Shown one piece after another: positions 39,432 to 48,469 of a stretch of DNA of 64,000 bases. The stretch covers positions 89,040 to 153,039 of the forward strand of contig NZ_BMZA01000007.1 of the NCBI RefSeq assembly GCF_014652555.1. The letters run 5' to 3'. A program made the position numbers and the translations under genes. A model generated the notes under the pieces. It was not told where the DNA came from and did not search any database. It saw nothing but the letters and a program-made list of their open reading frames with translations. Position 1 is the first letter of the stretch; every line of letters begins with the position of its first letter. The stretch is from Novosphingobium colocasiae. GTDB taxonomy: Bacteria; Pseudomonadota; Alphaproteobacteria; Sphingomonadales; Sphingomonadaceae.

Positions 39432-42248
39432 ATGACCGAACCGATGACCGTGACCGCGCTCGACAAGACTTTCGACCCCGCCGGGATCGAAGCAAAATGG
39501 TATGCCCACTGGGAGGAAAACGGCCTGTTCCGCCCCGAACGGCCCGACGCCACGCCCTTCACCATCGTCAACCCGCCGCCGAACGTGACCGGCTCGCTGC
39601 ACATCGGCCACGCGCTCGACAACACACTGCAGGACGTGGTGATCCGCTACGAACGGTTGCGCGGCAAGGATGCGCTGTGGGTGGTCGGCACCGACCATGC
39701 CGGGATCGCCACGCAGATGGTGGTGGAGCGCCAGATGGAGGCGCGGCAGGACAAGCGCACCAACTATACGCGCGAGCAGTTCGTCGAGAAGGTCTGGGAA
39801 TGGAAGGCCGAAAGCGGCGGCACCATCACCGGCCAGCTTCGCCGTCTGGGCTGCTCGATGGACTGGAGTCGCGAACAGTTCACCATGGACCCGCACTTCA
39901 CCCGTGCTGTGGTCAAGGTGTTCGTCGATCTCTACAATCAGGGCCTGATCTATCGCGACAAGCGGCTGGTCAACTGGGACCCCAAGCTCAAGACCGCGAT
40001 CAGCGACCTTGAGGTCGAAACCCGCGAGATCAACGGCAGCTTCTGGCACTTCAAGTATCCGCTGTCGGACGGATCGGGCCACATCATGGTCGCCACCACC
40101 CGGCCCGAAACGATGCTGGCCGACATGGCCGTGGCGGTGAACCCCAACGACGAACGCTACAAGCCGCTGCTGGATCGCGGCGCGACGGTCACCCTGCCGA
40201 TCACCGGCCGCGAAATCCCCATCGTGGCGGACGAGCACGCCGATCCCGAACTGGGGTCAGGCGCGGTGAAGATCACGCCGGGACATGATTTCAACGACTT
40301 CGAGGTGGGCAAACGGGCCGGCTTCAAGGCGGCCGACATGCTCAACATGCTCGATGCCGAAGCGCGCGTGTGCCAGACGGCCGACGGCCTCATCCCGTCC
40401 GAGTTCCTCGGCATGGACCGCTTCGAGGCACGCAAGCGCGTGGTCGAAATCCTTGACGCCGACGGCCTGCTGGACAAGGTCGAGGACCGCGTGATCCAGA
40501 CGCCTTACGGCGATCGCGGCGGCGTGGTGATCGAACCCTGGCTGACCGACCAGTGGTACGTCGATGCCGAAAAGCTGGCGCAGGCCCCGCTGCACGCGGT
40601 GCGCACCGGCCAGATCGAGATCGTCCCCAAGAGCTGGGAGAAGACGTTCTTCAACTGGATGGAGAACATCCAGCCGTGGTGCGTTTCACGCCAGCTTTGG
40701 TGGGGCCACCGGATACCGGCGTGGTATGCCGATGACGGTTCGGTCTATGTCGCCGAGAACGAGGAGGCGGCCTATGCCCTCTATCGTCATTCCCGCGAAA
40801 GCGGGAACCCATCTGATGGGCAGGAGATGGATCCCCGCCTTCGCGGGAATGACGAAGGAAAGTTGACTCGCGACGAGGACGTCCTCGACACATGGTTCTC
40901 CAGCGCCCTGTGGCCCTTCGCGACGCTGGGCTGGCCGGAGGAGGACCTCCCCTCCCCTTCAGGGGAAGGGCCGGGGGTGGGGGCTCTCGACCAAGCGCAG
41001 GGCATGGGGCACACTCCCACCCCAACCCCTCCCCTGAAGGGGAGGGGCTCGACACTTCTCGCCAGGCATTACCCCAACGACCTCCTCATTTCCGGCTTCG
41101 ACATCCTTTTCTTCTGGGATGCCCGGATGGCGATGCAGGGCATTCATTTCATGAAGGAAGTGCCGTGGAAGCGGCTCTACCTGCACGGGCTGGTGCGCGC
41201 GGCGGACGGGCAGAAGATGTCCAAGTCCAAGGGCAACGTGGTCGATCCGCTGGGCCTGATCGACCAGTACGGCGCGGATGCGCTGCGCTTCTTCATGGCG
41301 GCGATGGAAAGCCAGGGCCGCGACGTGAAGATGGACGAGAAGCGGGTCGAGGGATACCGCAACTTCGCCACCAAGCTGTGGAACGCGGCGCGGTTCTGCC
41401 AATCCAACGGCATCGGCGCGAGCCGGTCGATCGCCGCCCCGGCGGCCACATCGGCGGTCAACCGCTGGATCATCGGCGAAGTGGTCGAAACCGTAGCGGC
41501 GCTCGACAAGGCGATGGCCGACTTGCGCTTCGATGCGGCAGCCAACGCGATCTACCACTTCGTGTGGAACCAGTTCTGCGACTGGTACATCGAACTGATC
41601 AAGGGATCGTTCGATGATGAGACCAAGGCCGTCGCCGGCTGGGTGCTCGACCAGATCCTGGTGATGCTGCACCCGTTCATGCCGTTCGTGACCGAGGAGC
41701 TGTGGAGCAAGCTGGGCGAGCGGCCCTATGAGCTGATCGTGGCGCAGTGGCTGAAGCCGGAAGCGAAGGTCGATGCAGAGGCCAAGGCCGAGGTTGAGTG
41801 GCTGATCGCGCTGATCGGCAACTTGCGCGGGGCCAAGGCAGAGCTGGGCATCGCGCCCGGCGCGCGGCTGACCGCCTATCTGGCCGATCCTTCCGACGCC
41901 ACCCGCGCAGTGATCGGTCGCAACGCGGCGGCAATCGATCGCCTTGCGCGGCTGGACGCGATCCGGTTCGAGGCGGCACCGGCCGGCCCGGCCATGCAGG
42001 TCGGCGCTGGCGACGCCATGCTCGCCATCCCGCTCGAAGGGGTGATCGACATTACCGCCGAAAAGGCGCGGCTCGAAAAGGCGCTGGCCACTTCGCTGAA
42101 AGAGCGCGATTCGCTCGGCAAGCGGTTGGAAAATCCGGCTTTCGTCGAAAAGGCCAAGCCCGAAGCGGTGGACAAGGCCCGCGCCGATCATGCCCTGCAT
42201 GCGGCCGAGGCCGAGCGGCTGGCGGCGGCGCTGGCGCGGCTGGGGTAA
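39432..42248 (+). CDS. valS: Valyl-tRNA synthetase with two in-frame repeat insertions
   Basis: 938 aa. HIGH motif at residues 57-60 and KMSKS at 595-599; anticodon-binding and C-terminal coiled-coil regions are intact. Two stretches do not belong to the family: residues about 452-475, encoded by a palindromic repeat at 40785-40854, and about 505-540, encoded by another palindromic repeat at 40946-41049. Both are translated in frame, with no stop. Both lie around [26 protein letters not shown], near the entry of the catalytic core. Without them the protein would be roughly 876 aa, the normal size. The ATG at 39432 begins the conserved N terminus; an upstream frame start at 39282 does not. Confidence 0.95.
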   Translation: MTEPMTVTALDKTFDPAGIEAKWYAHWEENGLFRPERPDATPFTIVNPPPNVTGSLHIGHALDNTLQDVVIRYERLRGKDALWVVGTDHAGIATQMVVERQMEARQDKRTNYTREQFVEKVWEWKAESGGTITGQLRRLGCSMDWSREQFTMDPHFTRAVVKVFVDLYNQGLIYRDKRLVNWDPKLKTAISDLEVETREINGSFWHFKYPLSDGSGHIMVATTRPETMLADMAVAVNPNDERYKPLLDRGATVTLPITGREIPIVADEHADPELGSGAVKITPGHDFNDFEVGKRAGFKAADMLNMLDAEARVCQTADGLIPSEFLGMDRFEARKRVVEILDADGLLDKVEDRVIQTPYGDRGGVVIEPWLTDQWYVDAEKLAQAPLHAVRTGQIEIVPKSWEKTFFNWMENIQPWCVSRQLWWGHRIPAWYADDGSVYVAENEEAAYALYRHSRESGNPSDGQEMDPRLRGNDEGKLTRDEDVLDTWFSSALWPFATLGWPEEDLPSPSGEGPGVGALDQAQGMGHTPTPTPPLKGRGSTLLARHYPNDLLISGFDILFFWDARMAMQGIHFMKEVPWKRLYLHGLVRAADGQKMSKSKGNVVDPLGLIDQYGADALRFFMAAMESQGRDVKMDEKRVEGYRNFATKLWNAARFCQSNGIGASRSIAAPAATSAVNRWIIGEVVETVAALDKAMADLRFDAAANAIYHFVWNQFCDWYIELIKGSFDDETKAVAGWVLDQILVMLHPFMPFVTEELWSKLGERPYELIVAQWLKPEAKVDAEAKAEVEWLIALIGNLRGAKAELGIAPGARLTAYLADPSDATRAVIGRNAAAIDRLARLDAIRFEAAPAGPAMQVGAGDAMLAIPLEGVIDITAEKARLEKALATSLKERDSLGKRLENPAFVEKAKPEAVDKARADHALHAAEAERLAAALARLG
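40785..40854. repeat. Palindromic repeat type 1 inside valS
   Basis: 70 bp with 15-bp perfect outer arms (CGTCATTCCCGCGAA and complement) and an inner GCGGG pairing. It is of the type CGTCATTCCCGCGAAAGCGGG that is spread through many proteobacterial genomes. It encodes [12 protein letters not shown]...RLRGND in the valS frame. Another copy lies at 42270-42356. Confidence 0.9.
40946..41049. repeat. Palindromic repeat type 2 inside valS
   Basis: 104 bp with perfect 18-bp arms (40949-40966 and 41030-41047), themselves containing TCCCCTTCAGGGGA palindromes, and a GGGGGTGGG/CCCACCCC inner pair. It encodes [12 protein letters not shown] and [12 protein letters not shown] in the valS frame. A related multi-hairpin element lies at 55587-55727. 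Confidence 0.88.
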
Positions 42249-42269
42249 CGATCATCCGCCAAACCTGTT

Positions 42270-42356
42270 CGTCATCCCCGCGAAAGCGGGGACCCATCTG
42301 GTCCTCGTGCGCCGATCAGCGTCAGGAGATAGGTTCCCGCCTTCGCGGGAATGACG
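42270..42356. repeat. Palindromic repeat type 1 copy between valS and queE
   Basis: 87 bp with CGTCATCCCCGCGAAAGCGGGG and the matching CGCGGGAATGACG arm. It is of the same family as the copy in valS (40785-40854), with a different centre. It fills most of the 123 bp between valS and queE; the queE ribosome site AGGGGA follows 5 bp after it. Confidence 0.88.
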
Positions 42357-42371
42357 AAAGCAGGGGATAGC

Positions 42372-43106
42372 ATGCTGACCCTCGCCACCACCACGCCGGG
42401 CGAACCTGAAATCTTCGCCTCATTGCAGGGCGAAGGGCCATCGATCGGGCGGCCGAGCACGTTCGTGCGGCTATCGCGCTGCAACCTGGCGTGCCGCTGG
42501 TGCGATACCGCCTATACTTGGCGCTTCACCGGCGATAACCGGCCGCATGTGGATGACCTGTCGTTCGAGCGCGGTACCAACCAGATCGCGCTGGACGAAC
42601 CCGAAGTTGCGGTGCGCATCGCCGCGCTGGGCCCCGACCGGCTGGTCATCACCGGTGGCGAGCCGCTGTTGCAGGGCGCGGCGCTGGCGCGGATGATCGC
42701 GGCCCTGCCCCGCGCCTTTCACGTCGAGGTGGAAACCAACGGCACCGTGCCGCCGCACCCTGCGCTCGATCCGCTGATCCACCAGTACAACGTCAGCCCC
42801 AAGCTGGCGCATTCGGGCAATCCTGCCGATCTGGCGCTGGTGCCCGAACGGCTGGCCGCCTGGGCGCAGGACCGCCGCGCCTTCTTCAAGTTCGTGGTCG
42901 CCACCCCGGTCGACATGGACGAGATCGCGGCGCTGGCAAAAGCGCACGCCATCGCGCCCGAACGGCTCTATGTGATGCCCGAAGGCCGCGATCCTGCCGC
43001 GCTGGTAGATCGGGGGCGCTGGCTTGCAGCAGAAACACTTGCGCGCGGGTGGCGTTACACAGATCGCCTCCACATCCATCTCTACGGCGACACCCGCGGA
43101 ACATGA
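42372..43106 (+). CDS. queE: 7-carboxy-7-deazaguanine synthase QueE (radical SAM)
   Basis: 244 aa. Radical-SAM cluster motif in CNLACRWCDT (Cx3CxxC) after the substrate loop ASLQGEGPSIGRPSTFVRLSR, as in QueE of queuosine biosynthesis. ITGGEPLLQ and EVETNGTVPP are further family segments. ATG at 42372 is preferred since the ATG at 42351 belongs to the repeat copy; AGGGGA lies 6 bp upstream. Its stop overlaps the MATE gene's ATG. Confidence 0.92.
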   Translation: MLTLATTTPGEPEIFASLQGEGPSIGRPSTFVRLSRCNLACRWCDTAYTWRFTGDNRPHVDDLSFERGTNQIALDEPEVAVRIAALGPDRLVITGGEPLLQGAALARMIAALPRAFHVEVETNGTVPPHPALDPLIHQYNVSPKLAHSGNPADLALVPERLAAWAQDRRAFFKFVVATPVDMDEIAALAKAHAIAPERLYVMPEGRDPAALVDRGRWLAAETLARGWRYTDRLHIHLYGDTRGT

Positions 43107-44581
43107 CAGACTTTCACGCCCTTCCCGCCGAACCGGCCTCCGCGCCGTTCATTCCGCCTGGTGAGGACGCGGCGCCGGAACGCCGGGTGGCGCCCACCGG
43201 CGAACCGGCCCAGCCGCGCGGTGCCCGCGCCGGCGATCTTACCAGCGGGCCGATCCTCAAGACGCTGATGGTTTTCGCGCTGCCGATGCTGGCATCGAAT
43301 GTGCTGCAATCGCTGAACGGATCGGTCAACGCCATGTGGGTAGGCCGGCTGCTGGGCGAAAGCGCGCTGGCGGCTACGGCGAACGGCAACGTGGTGCTGT
43401 TCGTGCTGGTTTCCGCCGTGTTCGGCTTCGGCATGGCGACCACGATCAAGGTCGGCAAGTCGTTTGGGGCGAATGACATCGCCGGGCTGCGTCGCACCTT
43501 CGGCAGCGGCCTCAGTTTCTGCGTGCTCTTGGCGATCGTGGTCGGCATTGCCGGCTGGGTCGTCGCGCCGTCGCTGCTGGAGATGCTGAGCACGCCGCGC
43601 GAAAGCATGGTCGAAGCGTTGGCCTACCTGCGCGTGGTTTTCGTGACGATGCCGTTCACGATGGCTTCGGTCATCACCTCGATGGCGATGCGCGGGGCCG
43701 GAGATTCGCGCACGCCGCTGCACGCCATGACCCTGACCGTGGTCATCGACATTGCGATGAACCCGCTGCTGATCCGTGGAGCTGGGCCGATCCCGGCGCT
43801 GGGCGTCGCCGGTTCGGCCTTCTCCACCGCCGTCGCCAACCTGACCGGCTTCCTGTTCCAGATCTGGCGGATTTACGCCAAGGGTGCGGTGCTGGCGCTG
43901 TCTCGGCACGAACTGGCGCTGCTGATCCCCCGCCGTGACGAGCTTGGCTACATCGTCGGCAAGGGGGTGCCGATGGCGGCGCAGATGCTGCTGGCATCCT
44001 CTGCCGGGCTGATCATGATCGGTCTCGTCAATCGAGAGGGGCTGGCGGCGGCGGCCGCTTACGGTGCGTCGCTGCAACTGTGGAACTACCTCCAGATGCC
44101 GGCCTTCGCGATCGGCTCTGCCGTCAGCGCGATGGTGGCACAGGCGATCGGGGCCGGGCTGCATGGCCGGGTCGATCGCATCACGTATGCCGGGATGGGC
44201 AGCAACCTGGTGCTAACGACGCTGGTATCCGTGCTGATCGTGTTACTGGACCGCCCGCTGCTGTCGATATTCCTCTCTGGCGACGACGCGGCAATGGCGA
44301 TCGGGCGGCACATCCAGCTCATATGCACCGCATCGTTCGTGATCTTTTCGGTGACTATGGTGCTGACCAGCGTAATGCGCGCTTATGGCACGGTGATCGC
44401 GCCGATGGTGGTCCTGTTCCTGGGCCTCTACGCCGGCAGACTGGGCTTCTACGCCTTTGCCCACCCGTTTATCGGCAGCGAGGCGGTATGGTGGGCTTAC
44501 CCGGTAGGATCGGTGGTCACCGTGGTGCTGGCGCTGGGATACTACCGCTTCGGCAAGTGGCGCGGGGAAGTGGTCGGTTAG
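43103..44581 (+). CDS. MATE-family efflux transporter
   Basis: 492 aa with about twelve hydrophobic helices. It has the MATE pattern PMLASNVLQSLNGSVNAMWVGRLLGESALAATANG, later MAMRGAGDSRTPLHAM and the second half repeat NREGLAAAAAYGASLQLWNYLQMPAFAIGSAVSAMVAQAIGA. It should export cationic or drug-like molecules by Na+ or H+ exchange. ATG at 43103 overlaps the queE stop. The N-terminal 45 residues are Pro/Ala-rich and cytoplasmic. Its TAG stop lies in a palindromic repeat. Confidence 0.9.
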   Translation: MTDFHALPAEPASAPFIPPGEDAAPERRVAPTGEPAQPRGARAGDLTSGPILKTLMVFALPMLASNVLQSLNGSVNAMWVGRLLGESALAATANGNVVLFVLVSAVFGFGMATTIKVGKSFGANDIAGLRRTFGSGLSFCVLLAIVVGIAGWVVAPSLLEMLSTPRESMVEALAYLRVVFVTMPFTMASVITSMAMRGAGDSRTPLHAMTLTVVIDIAMNPLLIRGAGPIPALGVAGSAFSTAVANLTGFLFQIWRIYAKGAVLALSRHELALLIPRRDELGYIVGKGVPMAAQMLLASSAGLIMIGLVNREGLAAAAAYGASLQLWNYLQMPAFAIGSAVSAMVAQAIGAGLHGRVDRITYAGMGSNLVLTTLVSVLIVLLDRPLLSIFLSGDDAAMAIGRHIQLICTASFVIFSVTMVLTSVMRAYGTVIAPMVVLFLGLYAGRLGFYAFAHPFIGSEAVWWAYPVGSVVTVVLALGYYRFGKWRGEVVG

Positions 44582-44662
44582 AGCATCGTGCGTTTGATCA
44601 GCACCACAAGTTCCGTTCGTATCGAACGGAGATTGACCCAGATTTCACGCGCTATGCTCTAA
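44578..44662. repeat. 85-bp palindromic repeat spanning two convergent stop codons
   Basis: TTAGAGCAT and ATGCTCTAA form the ends, with a nearly complementary CGTGCGT/ACGCGC next to them and an inner hairpin TCCGTTCG-TAT-CGAACGGA. The TAG stops of both the MATE gene (plus) and the HerA gene (minus) are inside the ends. It may serve as a shared terminator and is probably a mobile repeat of this lineage. Confidence 0.75.
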
Positions 44663-46362
44663 CGCCCCTGTGCGCGCCAGCGCTGGACGGTGCGGGCCAC
44701 GGTTTCCTCTTCGCCGCCGCTGGAATTCCAGAGCTGGGTGAACGAGGGATCGGCCGAGGCCGGGCGGCGCTGTTCGGCGAGATCGTCGAAACTGACACGC
44801 ATCGGGATCGACACGCCCTCGCCGCAGATGATGCATTCGCGGTTGCGCAAGGCGGGAATCGAATCGAGGAAGCCGCGCGCGCCTTCGGGCATGGCGGCCC
44901 GCACGAACGCCTGGTCGCGATCGTTGTTGAGCCGCATCGAGATGATCGTGCCGCACTGTGACAGCACGCCCTCGGCAAGGTCCGAAGGGCGCTGGGTGAT
45001 AAGGCCGAGCGAAATGCCGTACTTGCGGCCTTCCTTGGCGATGCGCGACAGGATGCGGCCGACCGAAGAGCCATCGGCGTTCTTCTCGTTCGGCACGTAG
45101 CGGTGCGCTTCCTCGCAGACCAGCAGGATCGGCCGCGTCGTCTCCTCGCGCGACCACACAGCGTAGTCGAACACCAGCCGCGACAGCACGGCGACGACGG
45201 TGGTGGTGATTTCCGAAGGCACGCCCGACACGTCGATGATCGAGATCGGCCGCCCGAACGAGGGTAGGCGGAACACCTTCGAGATGAATTCGGTCATGGT
45301 ATCGCCCACCAGCATGCCCGAAAACAGGAACTGGTAGCGCGGATCGGTCTTGAGTTCCTCGAGCTTGTTCTTGATCCGCAGATAGGGCGCGCTGGTATGG
45401 CCCTTGTCGAGCTTGCCCATCGCGTTGTTGATGATGATGCCCAGGTCCGACAGCAGGTAGGGGATCGGGCTGTCGACCGTGATCTTGCCGAGCTGTTCGG
45501 CGAGCCGACTCTTCGAACGCGCTTCGAGCAGGCACTTGCCGAGGATCTCGCTGTCGAGCTGGCGATCGTCCCCGCGCGAGGTGAGGAGGATCTCGCAGTG
45601 TTCCTCGAAGTTCATCAGCCAGTACGGCATCTGCAGGTTGCTGACGTCGAGGATCACGCCGTTGGTGCGGAAGGCTGCGGAATATTCGCCGTGCGGGTCG
45701 ATCATGATGATGTGCCCTTCGGGCGCATGATCGCAGATGCGGTGCAGGATCAGGGCGGCGCTGGTCGATTTGCCGGTGCCGGTCGAGCCCAGCAGCGCGA
45801 AGTGCTTGCCCAGCAACGCATCGACATAAAGCCCGGCGCGGATGTCCTTGGTGGGATAGACGTTGCCGATCTGGACCGAGGAGCGGCCGTCGCTGGCATA
45901 GATCTGGCGCAAGTCCTCGCTGGTGGCGGGATAGACCAGAGCGCCGGGGATCGGATAGAGCGTGACACCGCGGCGGAAGCCGTGAATGCGACCGGTCAGG
46001 CGCTCTTCTTCGCCTTCGCCCAGAAAGTCTGCATCGGCAAGGATGCCGCCGGGGATCTTGGCGTCCTTCTTCTGGGTGCGCACGCTGGCCAGCAGCCAGC
46101 CGTTAGCGACCCGGATCTTGATCTGGCAGCCGACCTGCCCCGACATCGCGACCGAGGGATCGGCATCCTGCGCGCATTCGGTCAGGCGGTTGAGGTCGAG
46201 CGCGATCTTGCTGCCGGCGCCGGAGATTTCGAGGACGATACCGATTGGCTCAACGGCGCATTCGCTGGGTCGTCCATGCGCAGGAGCGGGGCGGGAAGCC
46301 ACCATCTCGCCGGCATGGCCGCCCCCTGTGCGATCGAAACCCTGCATGTTCATGTGCGTCAT
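44659..46362 (-). CDS. HerA-like ATPase/helicase
   Basis: 567 aa. Walker A GSTGTGKS, Walker B IIMIDPHGEYS and a later ILLVCEEAHRYVP with arginine finger region ITQRPSDLAEGVLSQCG match the HerA/FtsK-type DNA-translocase family. HerA acts with NurA in archaea; in bacteria the partner is often unclear and no NurA is next to it here. The start ATG at 46362 follows GGGTGA; the frame is open to 46395. Monocistronic. Confidence 0.85.
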   Translation of the reverse strand: MTHMNMQGFDRTGGGHAGEMVASRPAPAHGRPSECAVEPIGIVLEISGAGSKIALDLNRLTECAQDADPSVAMSGQVGCQIKIRVANGWLLASVRTQKKDAKIPGGILADADFLGEGEEERLTGRIHGFRRGVTLYPIPGALVYPATSEDLRQIYASDGRSSVQIGNVYPTKDIRAGLYVDALLGKHFALLGSTGTGKSTSAALILHRICDHAPEGHIIMIDPHGEYSAAFRTNGVILDVSNLQMPYWLMNFEEHCEILLTSRGDDRQLDSEILGKCLLEARSKSRLAEQLGKITVDSPIPYLLSDLGIIINNAMGKLDKGHTSAPYLRIKNKLEELKTDPRYQFLFSGMLVGDTMTEFISKVFRLPSFGRPISIIDVSGVPSEITTTVVAVLSRLVFDYAVWSREETTRPILLVCEEAHRYVPNEKNADGSSVGRILSRIAKEGRKYGISLGLITQRPSDLAEGVLSQCGTIISMRLNNDRDQAFVRAAMPEGARGFLDSIPALRNRECIICGEGVSIPMRVSFDDLAEQRRPASADPSFTQLWNSSGGEEETVARTVQRWRAQGR

Positions 46363-46476
46363 CGTGTCACCCGACCAGGAACGGTCCCCGGACAATGGCT
46401 ACGTGCTTGCAGTTAATATTGAGCTAAGGGTGATGCGAAAGCTTGCGTAAAGCCGCTGATAGCCTGCTTCAGGGTA

Positions 46477-47241
46477 TCAATCGCGGGCGAACAGCCGTCC
46501 GGCCAGCCAGCCCATCGCGACTGACACCGCCACCGCCAGCAGCCCGTAGAGCAGCCCGTAATCGTCCGAGAAGTGGGCGATGGCGCGTTCCATGCCCTGC
46601 TTGCGCACTTCGACCGTGCTGCTGGCCGATGCCACCACCCGGCCCTTGGATATCGCGAACGTCTCTGCGGTATACGTCCCGATCGGCACGCTGGAGGGCA
46701 GGCCGATGCGGGCCTGATACAGGACCTGTTCGTTGACCTTCACGCCGCCCTCTTCCTCACGGTAAAGGCCATTGGCCTCGTTGCGGGCGACAAGGCCGGC
46801 GGCGAACCGCGCCTGCTCCTCCGGGTCGATCGCGCCGATCGGCGAGAGTTGCAGCCACTTGAGGCCAAGTTCATAGATCGCCGCTGTCTTGTCATCGACG
46901 ATATCGGCGATCGGGCGGGTAGAGGCGATGGCATAATAGGAAGGGGCAGAGCGCAACTCGATACTGGCGGCGTTGATCCAGATGCCGGCCATCTTCTGCT
47001 TTTCGCGCAGGATCACCGATTGGGTCGGCCCCTTGAGGGTGACGACAATATCGTAGTCCTGCGCGGCGCGGGCCCCTTCGGGCGTCAGGATCGCGCCGAA
47101 CAGCAGCAGTTCCGTGCCGGTGAAGCCCTGTTGCAGGTCCACTTCATGCTGCGAGACTTCGGTCACCAGGATCGGATCGCGCGCACCGCCCAGCAGGACC
47201 GGCAGCAGCAGCGCCAGCGGCAAGGCGTAACGCGCCCTCAC
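46477..47241 (-). CDS. TIGR02186-type membrane protein
   Basis: 254 aa with a GTG start overlapping the TauE stop. Signal-like N terminus, a periplasmic beta-rich part (VSQHEVDLQQGFTGTELLLFGAI, DYDIVVTLKGPTQSVILREK) and one C-terminal membrane helix (about residues 227-248). This family occurs beside TauE/SafE transporters in alphaproteobacteria and may help sulfite or sulfonate export. Function is not proven. Confidence 0.8.
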   Translation of the reverse strand: MRARYALPLALLLPVLLGGARDPILVTEVSQHEVDLQQGFTGTELLLFGAILTPEGARAAQDYDIVVTLKGPTQSVILREKQKMAGIWINAASIELRSAPSYYAIASTRPIADIVDDKTAAIYELGLKWLQLSPIGAIDPEEQARFAAGLVARNEANGLYREEEGGVKVNEQVLYQARIGLPSSVPIGTYTAETFAISKGRVVASASSTVEVRKQGMERAIAHFSDDYGLLYGLLAVAVSVAMGWLAGRLFARD

Positions 47242-48152
47242 AGCGGCGCGACTGTATAGATCTCGTCAGGCCGCCAGCCCAGGCCCAAGGCCATGCGGCC
47301 CGCCACCAGCAATACGATCGCCGCGAGCACCAGCCGCAGGATGACCGGCGAAGACCTTTGCGCCAGTTGGGTGCCCAGTTGCGCGCCGGTGACCGATCCG
47401 ACCAGCAAGAGGCTGGCCAGCACGATATCGATGGCATGGGTGGTCAGCGCGTGCATCATCGTCGTCGCCATGGTGACGAACAGGATCTGGTAGAGCGAGG
47501 TGCCCACCACCACGTTCGCGCTCATGCCCAGGATGTAGAGCATCGCCGGGACCAGGATGAAGCCGCCGCCGATGCCCATCAGCATCGTCAGGATGCCGGT
47601 AAAGATGCCCAGGATCAGCGGTGCCAACGGCGATATGTAAAGGCCCGAACGATAAAACCGCCAGCGCATCGGCAGGTTGGCGACCATCGGGTGATGCCGG
47701 CGCTTGCGCGGCGGCATCGGGATGCCGGTGCGTTCGGCGCGCAAGGTCTGGATGCTCTCGCGCGCCATCAGGCCTCCGATCGAGCCCAGCAGCACCACGT
47801 AGAGGATACTGATAACGGTATCGATCTGCCCCAGCCGTTGCAGCAGGTTGAACAGCAATGCGCCGATGCCGATGCCGATGATGCCGCCGGCGACCATCAC
47901 CGATCCCATCTGGTAATCCACCCCGCCACGCCGCGACTGGGCGAAAACGCCCGACACGCTGGCCCCGGTCACCTGGCTGGCGGCGGAAGCGGCAGCGACC
48001 GTGGGCGGGATACCATAGAAGATCATCAGCGGCGTGGTGAGGAACCCGCCGCCGACCCCGAAGATGCCCGAAAGCATGCCCGTAATCATCCCCAGCCCGA
48101 CGATGACGAGCCCGTTGACCGAAAGGTTGGCGATGGGAAGGTACACATCCAT
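47238..48152 (-). CDS. TauE/SafE-family sulfite exporter
   Basis: 304 aa, about eight hydrophobic helices. The family half-repeat GMITGMLSGIFGVGGGFLTTPLMIFYGIPPTVAAAS near the N terminus and FTGILTMLMGIGGGFILVPAMLYILGM later are diagnostic. It is predicted to export sulfite or related sulfur anions. It overlaps the TIGR02186 gene. A large palindromic element lies upstream of its start. Confidence 0.88.
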   Translation of the reverse strand: MDVYLPIANLSVNGLVIVGLGMITGMLSGIFGVGGGFLTTPLMIFYGIPPTVAAASAASQVTGASVSGVFAQSRRGGVDYQMGSVMVAGGIIGIGIGALLFNLLQRLGQIDTVISILYVVLLGSIGGLMARESIQTLRAERTGIPMPPRKRRHHPMVANLPMRWRFYRSGLYISPLAPLILGIFTGILTMLMGIGGGFILVPAMLYILGMSANVVVGTSLYQILFVTMATTMMHALTTHAIDIVLASLLLVGSVTGAQLGTQLAQRSSPVILRLVLAAIVLLVAGRMALGLGWRPDEIYTVAPL

Positions 48153-48200
48153 GCGCCTCTCTCGCTACCGCAGCACCGCGCGCGAGAAAAGCGCGCTGTG

Positions 48201-48469
48201 CTAGGCGCCGTGGACAAATTCCGCAACGCCACGGTTTCCCTGCAAAGCGCCCCGGCGAGGCGCGAGGTCGCAGGAAGAGCGGGCCTCTTTCAAGGCCGAG
48301 CAACGCTGCCGGGGCGCTTTGCAGGGAAACCCCGAAGGGGCTGGACCAAAAACCGCCACTTCCGCGTCGGCTCGGCTGGAAATATGGACATATTCCTGCG
48401 CCTCGCCTCCTTGAATTGACGGTTTTTGCCTCCAGCCGTGGCGCTGCGGAATTTGTCCACGCCGCCTAG
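48201..48469. repeat. Nested palindromic element with 34-bp terminal inverted repeats
   Basis: 269 bp. The ends (48201-48234 and 48436-48469) are 34-bp inverted repeats with two mismatches, both starting and ending in CTAG. Inside, a 23-bp perfect inverted pair (48234-48256/48308-48330) encloses a further hairpin at 48282-48297, and a second arm pair (48339-48357/48418-48437) is next to it. Together they form a three-way branched structure. No gene, no transposase. The right end supplies the TAG stop of the adjacent minus-strand gene. Confidence 0.85.

Noticed and set aside
40959..42200. 413-codon antisense frame in valS
   Set aside because: Mirrors valS; no support.
39432..42248. valS as pseudogene because of the two insertions
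   Set aside because: The frame is intact, all catalytic motifs are present and the insertions contain no stop, so a working enzyme is more likely.
40785..42356. CRISPR array near valS
   Set aside because: Repeats are palindromic, few, and not regularly spaced; no cas genes.
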